64,000 nucleotides of DNA from Sinohyriopsis cumingii (lineage: Eukaryota; Mollusca; Bivalvia; Unionida; Unionidae), in NCBI GenBank assembly GCA_028554795.2, contig CM068835.1, forward strand, positions 29,762,311 through 29,826,310, read 5' to 3'. The notes below the pieces were generated by a model. It saw only the letters and a list, made by a program, of their open reading frames with translations. It searched no databases and was not told where the DNA came from. Of the stretch, positions 46,116-59,429 are shown piece after piece; within the stretch, counting starts at the first letter, position 1; each line of letters opens with the position of its first letter. Position numbers and translations under genes: made by a program.

Positions 46116-49100
46116 GTAAACATACATTAATACAGACAGACAAACAAACAAACAGACAATCATTAACGCATTATGTACGCACTTGCTTATGCACATACAT
46201 ACATCAAATGGTTTTCTCAAAACTGTGAAAACAAGGGTTTTATATTGTGTAACTATCGTGACGCATACGGATACAGATTGCATCAACTGTACATTCAGTT
46301 TTCCTATCAAGACATACACTACCGAACTTGTAGCAAATATATTATCATACAGAGATACTCGTCCCTACTTACATAGTACATGCTGATATATACACATCCC
46401 TACTTACATGGTACATGCTTACGTAAAGTGGTTTTTGAACATAGTCCTCTATATTTACTATTCAGGGTTTCCCCAAGTGAATTGAATACGAAAATGTCTA
46501 ATTCTCCACTGTTATTTTGTTATTTTCATATGATGATCTATTTTATGTGGTTTGGTTCACTCATGCAAAACTACACCTCTCAGATATTGAGTGTGATGAG
46601 CATAAGCTAAAGAAACTTCATTGCAGTACGTCTATTACCTGAAAAATTTTATGAGGCTCAATAGTGTAAATAGATACTTGGCACGGCTACGTTGTTATTG
46701 TTATTATAGGGTTTAACGCCATTTATTCAGCACAATATAGGCTATACATGGCGGCCAGTATTAATGGTAAAAGAAAAACCCGGAAAACCCCGGAAAGAAC
46801 CACCGACCCACGAGAAGCTACCGGCAAGCTTTCTCACATATCAACATTGGCCGAGCCCGAGACTCGAACCCACGCAGACAGAGGTGAGATGGCAGTTATC
46901 CGTGACGGAGAGCGCTTTAGACCACTGGGCCAGTCGGGGCCCCGCACGGCTACGTACTTGTGATCTTCAAACTTCAAACAGTCAAACTAGGCTTATGTTA
47001 CGTATGTCCCTAGTGTAGCAAAGGAATGGTCGAAGTCCATCCAAAAGAGCTGAAAATGTGTAATAAATTAAAAGATTTATTTTAATGGTTTGCAATGTCA
47101 TCTACATGTGCATGCAAACATTCCTACCTAATTTCAGTGGTCCGTGTCAAGTGGGTTTTGTGTAAATGTGCTAACATTTTTCACCAAGAAGGTCCAAGTT
47201 ATGAAATTATTAAGCGGCAACTTAAAAAGTAATGTTATTTTTGCACAATAATCGAAACAGACACTTTACACATGATTACAAACATGCCTACCAAAATGTA
47301 ATTTGTCAACGTCAAGTGGTTTTTGTGCGATAGTGCTAGCAAAGTTTTCAACAAAATGTATATGTTCAAACCCGTTTTTTTTTAAAATAAAAAATATTAC
47401 AATGATGAAGTTGTTTTTGTGGCACGAACACCTAATCAGGTCATTTACAAGTAGAGCAATGAAATTTTCCACCAATTTAATGTGCAAATAAAGTACGGTT
47501 TGTACAACAGTGTCAATAAACTTGTCAGAAAGGATGGACGGACATTCGAACATATCTAAATATAAAGAAATATATAAAAAAATATATTATTGACATGGTC
47601 TTTCTTTTAACACCGTTTTTGTGCTCCTTTACAAATTATTTTGGACAATATGATATTGGTATTTAGTTACCAATATCACGTACAAGCATTAAACACATAA
47701 ATCACAATATTATCCATATAAAAATAACTCGTATGTAATTTGTGTAGAAAATGGATCTGAACTATGACGGTGGTGTGTGATTGTTTACATGCACTGCTAG
47801 CAATGCTTATTCCCTTTCATTATGTATAGTTATCAGATTGTTTGTTTAATTTTCTTTTTTTTATACGGACACTAGTGTATTTGCGTTTTTATTTTCTAAG
47901 AGTTGCGCGTGTTTCTGGTGACTAAACACCAGTGTCACATGCAGCGCTAGATTAAGGACTGGCGGGGTGGTGGTGGGGTACTGGGCACTTACTACTGGGG
48001 TGGGGAGCTTTTAGATGCAAAAATACAGCCTGAGAGCAGCCCGTAAAATGCCCTTGATATGTGTATAATTATTACAGACTATATAAGACTAAGTATTAGA
48101 CAGTTTACATCGATATATAGTTTACTTCAACATGTAATTTTATCCAATGCAACGAGGGGTGGGGGGAACAGGGATTGGTGGAAGGGAGGCTCAGGGCATT
48201 ATTGAAAAAAGCTCGTATAACTTGACATTTTTTAAAACGCATACCCGTTTGCCAGGGCAGTGGCTTTAATCAGTCTATCGTCGTAACTATAGGGTACATG
48301 TTATTTGATAACTTTTCAGAAACATAAAGTCATATTGATACATATCTCAGTTTCACTCTGAATGGAAATTTGTCCATATTGTGGAGAATTTTAATTAAAA
48401 ATTGAACTTGAAAACAACACAATGCCTCACGAACGCTATCATCCTTTTTACTGAGTTTCCCTTATTGCTCATACATACATTATCATCATAAAACCTCGTA
48501 TTTCCTCTACGATGACACGAATTTTTTTTTCCCTTCAGTCCATCAATTATATTTGAGGTCGCCCAGGCTACAGGTATAGAGGTCCGAGCTAAATACACAG
48601 ACTTCTCTAGTCAGGGCATCTATGGTGATCATAAAGGCATCAGTTGCTTCAGCCCCGTTATAAACATCATGAGACACCCTCTTTGGGGCAGAAACCAGGT
48701 AAAACATCATGAGACACCATCTTTAGGGTAAGAACCAGGTAAAACATCACGAGCCACCTTCTTTGGGACAGACACCAGGTAAAATATCACAATACACCCT
48801 CTTTGAGGCAAAAACCAGGTAAACCATTACCACACACCTTCTTTGGGGCAGGCACCAGGTAATATTATGAGACCCTCTTTGGGACAGACACCAGGTAAAA
48901 CATTATGAGACACACTCTTTCGTGCAGACACCAGGTAATATTATGAGACCCTCTTTGGGATAGACACCAGGTAAAACACCATGATACACCCTCTTAGGGA
49001 CACACCAGGTAAAACATCATGAGACCCTCTTTGGGGAGGACACCAGGTAAAATATCAAGACACACCAACTTTGGGGCAGACACGAGGTAAAACATTCAAG

Positions 49101-50277
49101 AGACACCCTCTTTGGGGCACACCAGGTAAAACATGAGCCTCCCTCTGTGGGGCACACCAACTAAAACATCATGAGACACCGTCTTTGGGGCACAAGAAGT
49201 AAAACATCATGAGACACCTTCTTTGGGGCACAGGAGGTAAAACATCGTGAGACTCGTTCTTTGGGGTACACCAGGTTAAACATCATCAGACACCCTCTTT
49301 GGGGCAGAAACCAGGTAAAATATTACGAGACACCCTCTTTGTGACAACAGTCATCAGGTAACATTATAAGACCCTCTTTGGAACAGACACCAGATAAAAC
49401 ATTATGAGACATCAACTTTAGGGCAGACACCAGGTAAAACATTGTGAGACGCCCTCTTTGGGGCACACAAGGTAAAACATCATGAGACACCCTCTTTGGG
49501 GTAGAAACCAGGTAAAATATTATGAGACACCCTCTTTGGGGCAGAAACCAGGTACAAAATCATGAGACACCTTCTTTAGGGTAGAAACCAGGTAAAACAT
49601 TACAAGACACCCTCTTTTGGGCAGAAACCAGGTAAAACACTACGAGACACCCTCTTTGGGGCAGACACCAGGTAAAACATCACGAGACACCATTTTCTTT
49701 TGTATAGAAACTGGGTAAAACAAATGGCAAATATTTAAGAGTTCAACTTTTCCGAATTACCTCATTTTTATCAGGGAAAGGATTCTTAGCCCTGGCTTGA
49801 AATATCTGAAAACAAAATATGTGCGTATAATTTTATAACTACATATAAATCACACACGATTTACTGTACACGCTAATCTTGTCCGAAATATGGAAGAAAA
49901 GTCAGAGCTTCATGGCAAAGTTTAAGTGTTTTATATTACCAAGCATCTCCGGGAATTGTTGATACACAGTAAACCGTTCACGATTGGTATTTACATGAGA
50001 AATGACTAATTACGTTAATTACGCTCGCTAAAAAGAAGTTATAGGATGTCAGACAATGATGTTTTGTCAACATAGTTTGGTTTTGCCTTTCTGTGTTCTA
50101 ATTCAGGAAACATACGGAGAGGATCCTTACCTAAGTGGAACTTACGCCGCCAGTTTTGTTCAGGGGTTACAAGGGAATCACCCACGCTACCTGCGGGCAA
50201 ATGCTGGATGTAAACACTTTGATGTTCACGGGGGACCAGAGAACATACCGGCATCACGCTTCACTTTTGATGCTCAG
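45802..50277 (+). CDS. GH3 glycoside hydrolase gene 2, N-terminal part, three exons
   Basis: Spliced coding sequence join(45802..46115, 48539..48698, 50107..50277), 215 codons, continuing beyond 64000. The product is the N-terminal half of the GH3 TIM barrel of a secreted beta-xylosidase/beta-glucosidase-type enzyme. I chose the ATG at 45802; the open frame reaches 45787 but only through a GTG. A signal peptide (MWSMCSVAIALMFSSLPGILG, about 21 residues) is followed by the mature start DYPFLN. Family blocks: LVKRLTLEELMVQM (helix before the first strand), INRLGIKPYSWNTECLRGDA (family IP.Y.WW.E.LHGV), SFPQSLGLAASF, FSPVINIMRHPLWGRNQETY GEDPYLSG across exons 2 and 3, and GCKHFDVHGG (family KH). 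The nucleophile Asp motif comes later and is not in the window; no matching exon is visible in 50278-64000. It overlaps functionally with gene 1 but is a separate copy, as gene 1 has already ended at 28543. Confidence 0.9.
46693..46943 (-). mobile_element. tRNA-derived SINE, minus strand, full length
   Basis: Inverted copy of the CAA-tailed family: the tail GTTGTTATTGTTATTATAGG, the body GGCAAGCTTTCTCAC, and the B box inverted as GACTCGAACC. A perfect 12-bp target duplication GCACGGCTACGT is at 46681-46692 and 46944-46955. It sits in intron 1 of GH3 gene 2. Confidence 0.94.
47120..47500. repeat. two or three diverged copies of a ~165-bp dispersed repeat
   Basis: AAACATTCCTACCTAATTTC..GTGTCAAGTGGGTTTTGTGT.. 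at about 47118 and AAACATGCCTACCAAAATGT..ACGTCAAGTGGTTTTTGTGC at about 47280 align, each followed by GTGCTAACA/GTGCTAGCA and a TTTTCA.CAA.A stretch; a third partial copy lies near 47415. A minus frame over it (47266-47553) is not considered a gene. Confidence 0.6.
47501..48538. other. intron 1 remainder
   Basis: GC-rich G-runs at 47940-48015 (GCGCTAGATTAAGGACTGGC, GGGGTGGTGGTGGGGT) could be a hAT-like transposon end. Otherwise nothing. Ends in the T-rich acceptor of exon 2. Confidence 0.35.
48539..48698 (+). CDS. GH3 gene 2 exon 2, end duplicated into downstream minisatellite
   Basis: The acceptor TTTTCCCTTCAG|TCC completes the split Ser codon; the exon encodes IIFEVAQATGIEVRAKY, GDHKGISCFSP and VINIMRHPLWGRNQ. 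The donor CAG|GTAAAA is in phase 0. The last ~38 bases of the exon plus the splice site are the founder unit of the tandem array that follows immediately. Confidence 0.92.
48660..49725 (+). repeat. 40-bp minisatellite built from exon end plus 5' splice site, about 27 copies
   Basis: The unit TAAAACATCATGAGACACCC + TCTTTGGGGCAGACACCAGG. The first copy is the real exon 2 end (48660-48698) with its donor CCAG|GTAAAA. Later copies preserve most of the exon sequence and, in about 25 of 27, a GT at the donor position. Unit length is mostly 38-41 bp, so using an alternative donor would often shift the frame. The array ends at ACTGGGTAAAACAAATGG. Confidence 0.95.
50107..50277 (+). CDS. GH3 gene 2 exon 3
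   Basis: The acceptor is TTCTAATTCAG|GAA and the donor GCTCAG|GTAATT; 57 whole codons in phase 0. It encodes ETYGEDPYLSGTYAASFVQG, completing the WGR.QE..GEDP signature begun in exon 2, then GCKHFDVHGGPENIPASRFT, containing the substrate-binding Lys-His pair of the family. Confidence 0.93.
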
Positions 50278-51885
50278 GTAATTGTATCTATAGATTATTC
50301 ACTACCCAAGTTTACAAAAGTTAAATCTTTTTCGCGCTTGCTATATAACGTAACATATCGCTTGAGACTATGTTCATTGATCACAATTTTATTATAACGT
50401 CATCTGTTATTAATAAATGCAAATGAGCACCATCATTAGGAATGAATGAAAACTATTTCGAAAGTTGTATATAATTACAGTAAATATGAGCATATAAATA
50501 TGCATGTAGAAGATACCTGCATAGTTTTATAGTGGCTAACTCTTAGAAAAAAAAGTGTGTTGATAGCCAGAGGCTTGACACAGATTGCCACGGGCTTGAC
50601 TTAGAAGTACAAAGTGTATGACATGTGAAAGGCAAAACTATTTTAATGTACAACAATTATAAAATGAAGATTAAGGTGCCATTTGTAATACAGATGGGTG
50701 CCACGAATAATTTTGTAGCGCGGTATACAGCGATATTTGTGAACATACCGTGTTACGTACTAACGTATACTTAAATTGTATTAGTGATCAACAATTTAAT
50801 GTCCTGAGAGATGGGCCAGACACTTCAAAAGAAAAATCCGGCTATCAATAGCTTTAAGAAAAAGCTTTCTTTGATTTACAGCCCCCAAACCCACCAGACC
50901 GTATATATTTTATCATTTTGAAGAAAACTATATTAAGATTAAAAAAAATAAAAATATCTCAGGTCAAAAGAAAATCGCACCCCCCCCCCGAAAATTACAT
51001 TTTCAGTACCTTACAGCAAATATATTACATGCTATTTTAAGTGTTGTGTAAGTTGTGATCTAAAAACTGTAACTTAAGTAGAATGATTAAGCTTACGCTA
51101 TAGCAGACATCCTAGGAAAGTCATTGTACTGACATTGGAGAATTTGTTGATAAAAATAGGAGGTGTTGACACTGAAGATTACAATGTACTAACTACTCAA
51201 TTAATATAACACGTGTCCAATATGTGATTAAAGGTTCATAAATATAATTATATTTGTAATATTCAAATTTAATTGTGCCAAATATAATTATTTTTTTAAA
51301 AAAAAAAAATAACTTTTAATTGTTTTGTTACTTCAATCAAATGAAAACATGCTACTACTATCATTAAATTTATAACAAGATTGCTCTGGAATTTCCGTAC
51401 ATTCCTTATTGACCGCAATTAGCGAAGTACCGGCGCAGTGAGGAAGTACCGTGGTAACTACCACCGGATAAAATACAGCGGTAAACCAGTATACGGATAA
51501 TACTGCGCAATTCTATTTTTTAATATATACTGATTTTGAAACAATAAATAAGAAAGTTGATAGTATAGAAATTATTTCTTCATATTTTATGGAAATAATA
51601 CGACCGATTTAATGCTACTAAACCAGTTTTTAAAAGCCTTAAAATTACAAAACAAATTGCTGAGCAGCTCACATGTAGTTCTTAATATTTTCTTATCAGA
51701 TGTGATGGCCATTTGGTAAAGTAAGTAGGGTTAGAATGGAGTAAATAAAATATTTATTATTAGTTTAAGCGTAGAAACGGAAAACAAATATCAGGGATAT
51801 TTTCAAGACAGCTAACAAGAACGATAATCACTGATTATGATAAAACTAAATTTAAAAATGCATCTTTTGCCATATTTGTGATAAC
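50278..51885. other. intron 3, no gene recognised
   Basis: AT-rich with homopolymer runs (C9 at 50980, A at 51295). No exon of the continuing GH3 domain is visible. Confidence 0.45.
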
Positions 51886-52345
51886 GCTAGAGATATCCGC
51901 ATATTACTGGTGAATCTACAGGTGCTGTACTTAGAGATAATTGCCATATTACTGGTGAATCGAGAAGTGTTGTACATAGAGATAACTGTCATATAATTGG
52001 TGAATCTATAAGTGTTGTAAATAGAGATAATTGCCGTATTACTGGTGAGTCTACAAGTGGTATACATAGAGATAATTGCCATATTACTGGTGAGTATACA
52101 GGTGCTGTACATATAGATAATTGCAATATTACTGGTGAATTTATAAGTGTTGTACGTAGGGATAATTCCCACATTACCGGTGAGTCTACAGGTGCTGTAC
52201 ATATAGATAATTGCCATATTACTGGTGAATCTAGAAGCGTTGTACGTAGCAATAATTGTCATATTACTGGTGAGTCTAGAGGTGCAGTGGATAAATCTAG
52301 AGGTGCTGTGCATATAAATAATTGCATATTACTGGAAAATCTAGA
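51885..52345. repeat. 45-bp minisatellite, left part
   Basis: The unit CTGTACATAGAGATAATTGC + CATATTACTGGTGAATCTAG + AGGTG, about 10 copies. The period is divisible by three, giving a spurious minus-strand open frame (51852-52313) of a 15-residue repeat. Confidence 0.93.
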
Positions 52346-52620
52346 AGTCTCTGTACAGTGGCTTACCAAGAATAAATGGCACCTGGGCCACTGGAGTAAA
52401 TGGTGCCCAGGGCGACTATGAGGCCCCAAAGGACCAGAATACGAGACCCGAAGGGCCGAATCCGTGGGAAAGTTCATGGAGGGGATTAGTACTCTCTCTT
52501 TAGCCCCCCCCCCATTGTCCTGCAATTTAATGCCATTTGGTGGTGTTTCCCGCTCTTTATCAGCTGTTTTAACGCCCCAAAATCTCTGGCGCCCATCCAT
52601 CCCCGGTTAGTACTCTACTT
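52346..52620. mobile_element. GC-rich insert splitting the 45-bp minisatellite
   Basis: About 275 bp of much higher GC (CAGTGGCTTACCAAG.., GGGCGACTATGAGGCCCC, TTAACGCCCCAAAATCTCTG) interrupts the array, which resumes at about 52621. CAGTGGC at the left is typical of hAT-like termini and the insert could be a DNA-transposon remnant, but I see no clear terminal inverted repeat or target duplication. Confidence 0.45.
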
Positions 52621-53010
52621 TCTGTAAATATAGATGATGGTCATATTATTGGTGAATCTAGGGATACTGTACATACAGACGATTGCCATAATGCTGATGA
52701 GTCTAAATGTGCTGTGCATAGAGACAACTGCCATGTTACTGATGAACCAAGATGTGCTGTACATACAGATAATTGCCATAATACTGGCGAATGCAGAGGT
52801 CTGTACATACAGATAATTGCCATAATACTGGCGAATGCAGAGGTCTGTACATACAGATAATTAGTTGAATCTAGAGGTCTGTACGTAGAGATAATTGCAT
52901 ATTACCGATGAATCTAGAGTTCTGTCATATAGATAATTGCCACAATACTGGTCAATCTAGAGGTCAGTACGTGGAGATAATTGCATATTACTGGCGAATC
53001 TAGATGTGTC
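52621..53010. repeat. 45-bp minisatellite, right part
   Basis: Continuation of the array at 51885, about 8 copies, more variable, some shortened (CATACAGATAATTGCCATAA, GTACGTAGAGATAATTGCAT). Confidence 0.9.
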
Positions 53011-53635
53011 TTTTTTTTAAAAACAGATTCTGTTCTGTATCACGTAACATGATAACATATATAACTAAAGTTCTTAGCTTTGATGGCTAAATAATATGCA
53101 TACCAATTACCGTATAACAAATATATGATATTTAGGATCGACCTACTACAATTTCTTTATAGTATTTGCTTACCCTCCAGGTAGCATGTATCCCGCCGAC
53201 CCACCCCCTGCCAATTTTAAAAAGAAAGGTTTGAAGGATGTAAAAAATGCACAACACATAGTCATTGCATCAATTTATAATTTCTAAACTGATCATCGAC
53301 AAGGAGTCTCTAACTTTTTCAATGTGAAGGAAACGAATAAAAAAAAAAGAACTGCATGCACACTGTCCTTTTCCGGTTCTTGGAAAATTAATTTTTTCCT
53401 TGAATGAGCGAGGTTCCTTGCTCTACACATACGTAGAAGGTAACGAAAAACCGCGTGTGCGTTCAATATTTGCCATGTTTAGTTTTAATATTTTTTAAAA
53501 TAATTGAAGAAATTTAAAAGAGCAAGCGTTATAAAGGGACGTAACTCCAAAAAAATTCAGTTGCTGAAGAGGAATTAAATCATGTGCTAAATCATTATTT
53601 TAACAACTAGAAATGCAATATAATAAGCAAACACC
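53011..53635. other. intron 3 stretch
   Basis: No recognised feature; moderately AT-rich. Confidence 0.4.
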
Positions 53636-56600
53636 ATAGTGTGGATTTACATCGAAAGAATAACAAAGTATATATTTACAACGAAATATTAACAAAATAT
53701 GCATTTACATAAAATGATGAAAAAATTATGCATTTATATAAAAGATTAACAAAGTATGAATTTATATCAAATGATTAACAAAGTATGAATTTATATAAAA
53801 TGATTAACAAAGTATGTATTTATATAAAATGATCAACAAAATATGCATTTATAAAAAAGTATGAACAAAATATACATTTATAAAAAAGGCTGAACAAAAT
53901 ATGCATTTACATAAAATGATGAACAAAGTATGCATTTACATAAAATGATTCACAAAGTATGGATTTATATAAAATGATTAACTAAGTATGGATTTATATA
54001 AAATGATTCACAAAGTATGCATTTATATAAAACGATGAACAAAGTATGAATTTATATAAAATGATTAACAAAGTATGCATTTATATAAAATGATTAACAA
54101 AGTATGCATTTATATAAAATGATTAACAAAGTATGCATCTATATAAAATGATTAACAAAGTATGAATTTATATAAACTGATTAACAAAGTATGGATTTAT
54201 ATAAAATGATCAAAGTATGGATGTATATAAAATGATTAACAAAGTATGTATTTATATAAAATGATTAGCAAAGAATATATTTATATAAAATGATTAACAA
54301 ACTATGAATTTATATAAAATGATTAACAAAGCATGCATTTATATAAAATGATTAACCAAGTATGGATTTATACAAAATGATCAAAGTATGGATTTATATA
54401 AAATGATTAACAAAGTATGTATTTATATAAAATGATTAGCAAAGTATGAATTTATATAAAATGATTAACAAAGTATATATTTATATAAAATGATTAACAA
54501 AGTATGCATTTATATAAAATGATTAACAAAGTATGAATTTATATAAAATGATTAACAAAGTATGGATTTATATAAAATGATTCACAAAGTATGCACTTAT
54601 ATAAAATGATTAACAACGTATGCATTTAAATAAAATGATTAACAAAGTATGGATTTACATAAAATGATTAACAAAGTATGCTTTTATATAAAATGATTAA
54701 CAAAGTATGGATTTATATAAAATGATTAACAAAGAATGCATTTATATTAAATGATTAACAAAGTATGGATTTATATAAAATGATCAAAGTATGGATTTAT
54801 ATAAAATGATTAACAAAGTATGCATTTATACAAAATGATTAGCAAAGTATGAATTTATATAAAATGATTAACAAAGTATGAATTTATATAAAATGATTAG
54901 CAAAGTATGCATTTATATAAAATGATTAACAAAGTCTGCATTTATTTAAAATGATAAGCAAAGTATGGATATAAAATGATTAACAAAGTATGGATTTATA
55001 TAAAATGATTAGCAATGTATGAATTTATATAATTGATTAACAAAGTATGCATTTATATAAAATGATTAGCAAAGTATGCATTTATATAAAATGATTAACA
55101 AAGTATGGATATAAAATGAATAACAAAGTATGGATATAAAATGATTAACAAAGTATGGATTTATATAAAATGATTAACAAAGTACGGATTTATATAAAAT
55201 GATTAACAAAGTATGTATTTATATAAATTGATTAAAAAAGTAAGGATTTATATACAATGATGAACAAAGCATAGATTTATGTAAAATGATTAACAAAGTA
55301 TGCATTTATATAAAATGATACACAAAGTATCAATTTATATAAAATGATTAACAAAGTATGCCTTTATATGAAATGATTAACAAAGTATGGATTTATATAA
55401 AATGATTAAAGAAGTATGGATTTATATAAAATGATGAACAAAGTATATATTTATATAAAATGATTAACAAAATATGCATTTGTATAAAATGATTAGCAAA
55501 GTATGAATTTATATAAAATGGTTAAAAAAGTATGGATTGATATAAAATGATTCACAAAGTATGCATTTATATAAAATGATTAACAAAGTATAGATTTTTA
55601 AAAAATGTGTTAATAAAGTATGCATTTATATAAAATGATTAACAAAGTATGAACTTATAGAAAATGATTAACAAAGTATGCATTTATATAAAATGATTAA
55701 CAGAGTATGGATATAAAATGAATAACAAAGTATAGATATAAAATGATTAGCAAAGTATGGATATATATAAAATAATTAACAAAGTATGGATTTATATAAA
55801 ATGATTAAAAAAGTATGGATTTATATAAAATGATGAACAAAGTATATATTTATATAAAATGATTAACAAAGTATGCATTTATATAAAATGATTATCAAAG
55901 TATGGACATAAAATAATTAACAAAGTATGAATTTATAAAAAATGATTAACAAAGTATGAATTTACATAAAATGATTAACAAATTATGCATTAATATAAAA
56001 TGATTAAAAAAGTATGGATTTATATAAAATGATTAAAAAAGTATGGATTTATATAAAACGATTAGCAAAGTATGAACTTATATATAAAATGATTAACAAA
56101 GTATGCATTTATATAGAATGATTAGCAAAGTATGAATTTATATAAAATGATTAACGAAGTATGCATTTATATAAAATGATTAACAAAGTATGAATTTATA
56201 TAAAATGATTAACAAAGGATGAATTTATATAAAATGATTAACAAAGTATGCATTTATATAAAATGATTAACAAAGTATGGATTTATATAAAATGATTAAC
56301 AAAGTATGGATTTATATAAAATGATTAACAAAGTATGGTTTTATATAAAATGAGTAACAAAGAATGCATTTATATTAAATGATTAACAAAGTATGGATAT
56401 AAATAAAATGATCAAAGTATGAATTTATATAAAATGATTAACAAATTATGAATTTATATAAAATGATTAACAAAATATGAATTTATATAAAATGATTAGC
56501 AAAGTATGAATTTATATAAAATGATTAACAAAGTATATATTTATAAAAATGATTAACAAAGTATGAATTTATATAAAATGATTAACAAAATATGAATTTA

Positions 56601-58830
56601 TATAAAATGATTAGCAAAGTATGGATATAAAATGATTAACAAAGTATGCATTTATATAAAATGATTAACAAAGGACGCATTTATATAAAATGATTAACAC
56701 AGTATGGATATAAAAAGATTAACAAAGTATGGATTTATATAAAATGATTAACAAAGTATGGTTTTATATAAAATGATTAGCAATGTATGTGTTTATATAA
56801 AATGATTTACAAAGTATGCATTTATATGAAATGATTAGCAAAGTGTGCATTTATATAAAATGATTAACAAAATATGGATATAAAATGAATAACAAAGTAT
56901 GGATATAAAATGATTAGCAAAGTATGGATTTATATAAAATGATTAACAAAGTATGGACTTATATAAAATGATTATCAAAGTATACATTTATATAAAATGA
57001 TTTAAAAAGCATGGATTTATATAAAATGATGAACAAAGTATATATTTATATAAAATGATTAACAAATTATGCATTTGTATAAAATGATTAGCAAAGTATG
57101 AATTTATATAAAATGGTTAAAAAAGTATGGATTGATATAAAATGATTCACAAAGTATGCATTTATATAAAATAATTAACAAAGTATGCATTTATATAAAA
57201 TGATTAACAAAGTACGGATTTATATAAAATGATTAACAAAATATGCATTTATATAAAATGATTAACAAAGTATCGATTTATATAAAATTATTAACAAAGA
57301 ATGCATTTATATTAAATGATTAACAAAGTATGGATTTATATAAAATGATCAAAGTATGGATTGATGTAAAATGATTCACAAAGTATGCATTTATATGAAA
57401 TGTTTAACAAAGTATGCATTTGTATAAAATGATTAACAAAGTACGGATTTATATAAAATGATTAACAAAATATGCATTTATATAAAATGATTAGCAAAGT
57501 ATGAATTTATATAAAATGATTAACAAAGTATATATTTATATAAAATGATTAACAAAGTATGAATTTATATAAAATGATTAACAAAATATGAATTTATAAA
57601 AAATGATTAGCAAAGTATAGATATAAAATGATTTACAAAGTATGCATTTGTATAAAATGATTAACAAAGTATGCATTTATATAAAATGATTAGCAAAGTA
57701 TGGATATAAAATGATTAACAAAGTATGGATTTATATAAAATGATTAACAAAGTATGGATTTATATAAAATGATTAGCAATGTATGAATTTATATAAAATG
57801 ATTAACAAAGTATGCATTTATATAAAATGATTAACAAAATATTGATATAAAATGAATAACAAAGTATGGATATAAAATGATTAGCAAAGTATGGATTTAT
57901 ATAAAATGATTAACAAAGTATGCATTTATACAAAATGATTAAAAAAGTATGGATTTATATAAAATGAACAAAGTATATATTTATATAAAATGATTAACAA
58001 AGTATGCATTTATATAAAATGAAAAACAAAGTATGAATTTATATAAAATGATTAACAAAGTATGCATTTATATGAAATGATTAACAGAGTATGGATTTAT
58101 ATAAAATGATTAAAAAAGTATGGATTTATATAAAATGATGAACAAAGTATATATTTATATATAATGATTAACAAAGTATGGATTTGTATAAAATGATTAG
58201 CGAAGTATGAATTTATATAAAATGATTAAAAAAGTATGGATTGATATAAAATGATTCACAAAGTATGCATTTATATAAAATGATTAACAAAGTATAGATT
58301 TATAAAAAATGGTTAACAAAGTATGCATTTATATAAAATGATTAACAAAGTATGAACTTATATAAAATGATTAACAAAGTATGGATTTATATAAAATGAT
58401 TAACAAAGTATCGATTTATATAAAATGATTAACAAAGTATGGATTTATAAACAGTGATTAACAAAGTATGCATTTATATAAAATGATTTACAAAGTATGA
58501 ATTTATATAAAATCATTAACAAAGTATTCATTTATATAAAATGATTAACAAAGTATGCATTTCTATTACATGATTAACAAAGTATGCATTTATATAAAAT
58601 GATTAGCAAAGTATGGATATAAAATGATTAACAAAGTATGGATTTATATAAAATGATTAACAAAGTATGGATTTATATAAAATGATTAACAAAATATGCA
58701 TTTACAAAAATCATGAACAAAGTATGCATTTAAGTAAAATGATGAACAAAGTTTGCATTTACAAAGAATGATTAACAAAGTATGCATTTACAAAGAATGA
58801 TTATGCATTTTTGTAAAATGATTAAGCGTA
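53636..58830. repeat. 29-bp satellite array, about 175 copies (5.2 kb)
   Basis: The unit AAAATGATTAACAAAGTATG + NATTTATAT, where N is mostly C, A or G. Diverged units mark both edges (53640-53940 and 58690-58830). Recurrent variants (GATTAGC, a shortened TATGGATATAAAATG, ATGATCAAAG, ATGATTCAC) occur in repeated order, for example around 55100, 55700, 56870 and 57840, indicating block duplication. It lies within intron 3 of GH3 gene 2. Confidence 0.97.
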
Positions 58831-59220
58831 TGTCACCTCTGAATACAAAAAATACATCAGAAAAGATGGCTATGGCAATAAATGATAATCTAATACACAT
58901 TTATCTTCTACGATTATTTTGCTTACCATAGAAGTAAGAGGAATTAAATAAAATGTAATAAAAGCAAATCTTAAATTAAATTTAGAAAATCAGTGCTATA
59001 GAAGACCAATTGACATCTACATTTTATAAACATTATTTGAATGTCTTTCTATAATACATTATATTTAAAGTAGAGTTTGATTAATAAAGAAATGACTTCT
59101 TTGTTGTATTTTGTATTAATAATATTTAATTATCTACTAAAGGATACCTATTCCGTTAAATTGGACTTTGATCATAGCTAACATGAACAATTATAATTGC
59201 AATATTATAGAACTTAAAAT
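58831..59220. other. AT-rich intron stretch
   Basis: No feature seen. Confidence 0.4.
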
Positions 59221-59221
59221 T

Positions 59222-59223
<2 letters not shown>

Positions 59224-59284
<61 letters not shown>
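59224..59284. repeat. (TA)n microsatellite
   Basis: About 30 TA units. Confidence 0.97.
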
Positions 59285-59287
<3 letters not shown>

Positions 59288-59429
59288 TTTAATTATATTA
59301 TTATAAGCAATTTCAATTACTATATTATATAATTTAAATTAACTATACATGAAATCTTTTATTTGAACTATATTTTGAATCTATTTATATTAGCTATATT
59401 TTGAATCCATTTGTATCAACATATATTTG

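Noticed and set aside
51852..52313. 153-codon minus-strand open frame
   Set aside because: A 45-bp minisatellite (multiple of 3), not a gene.
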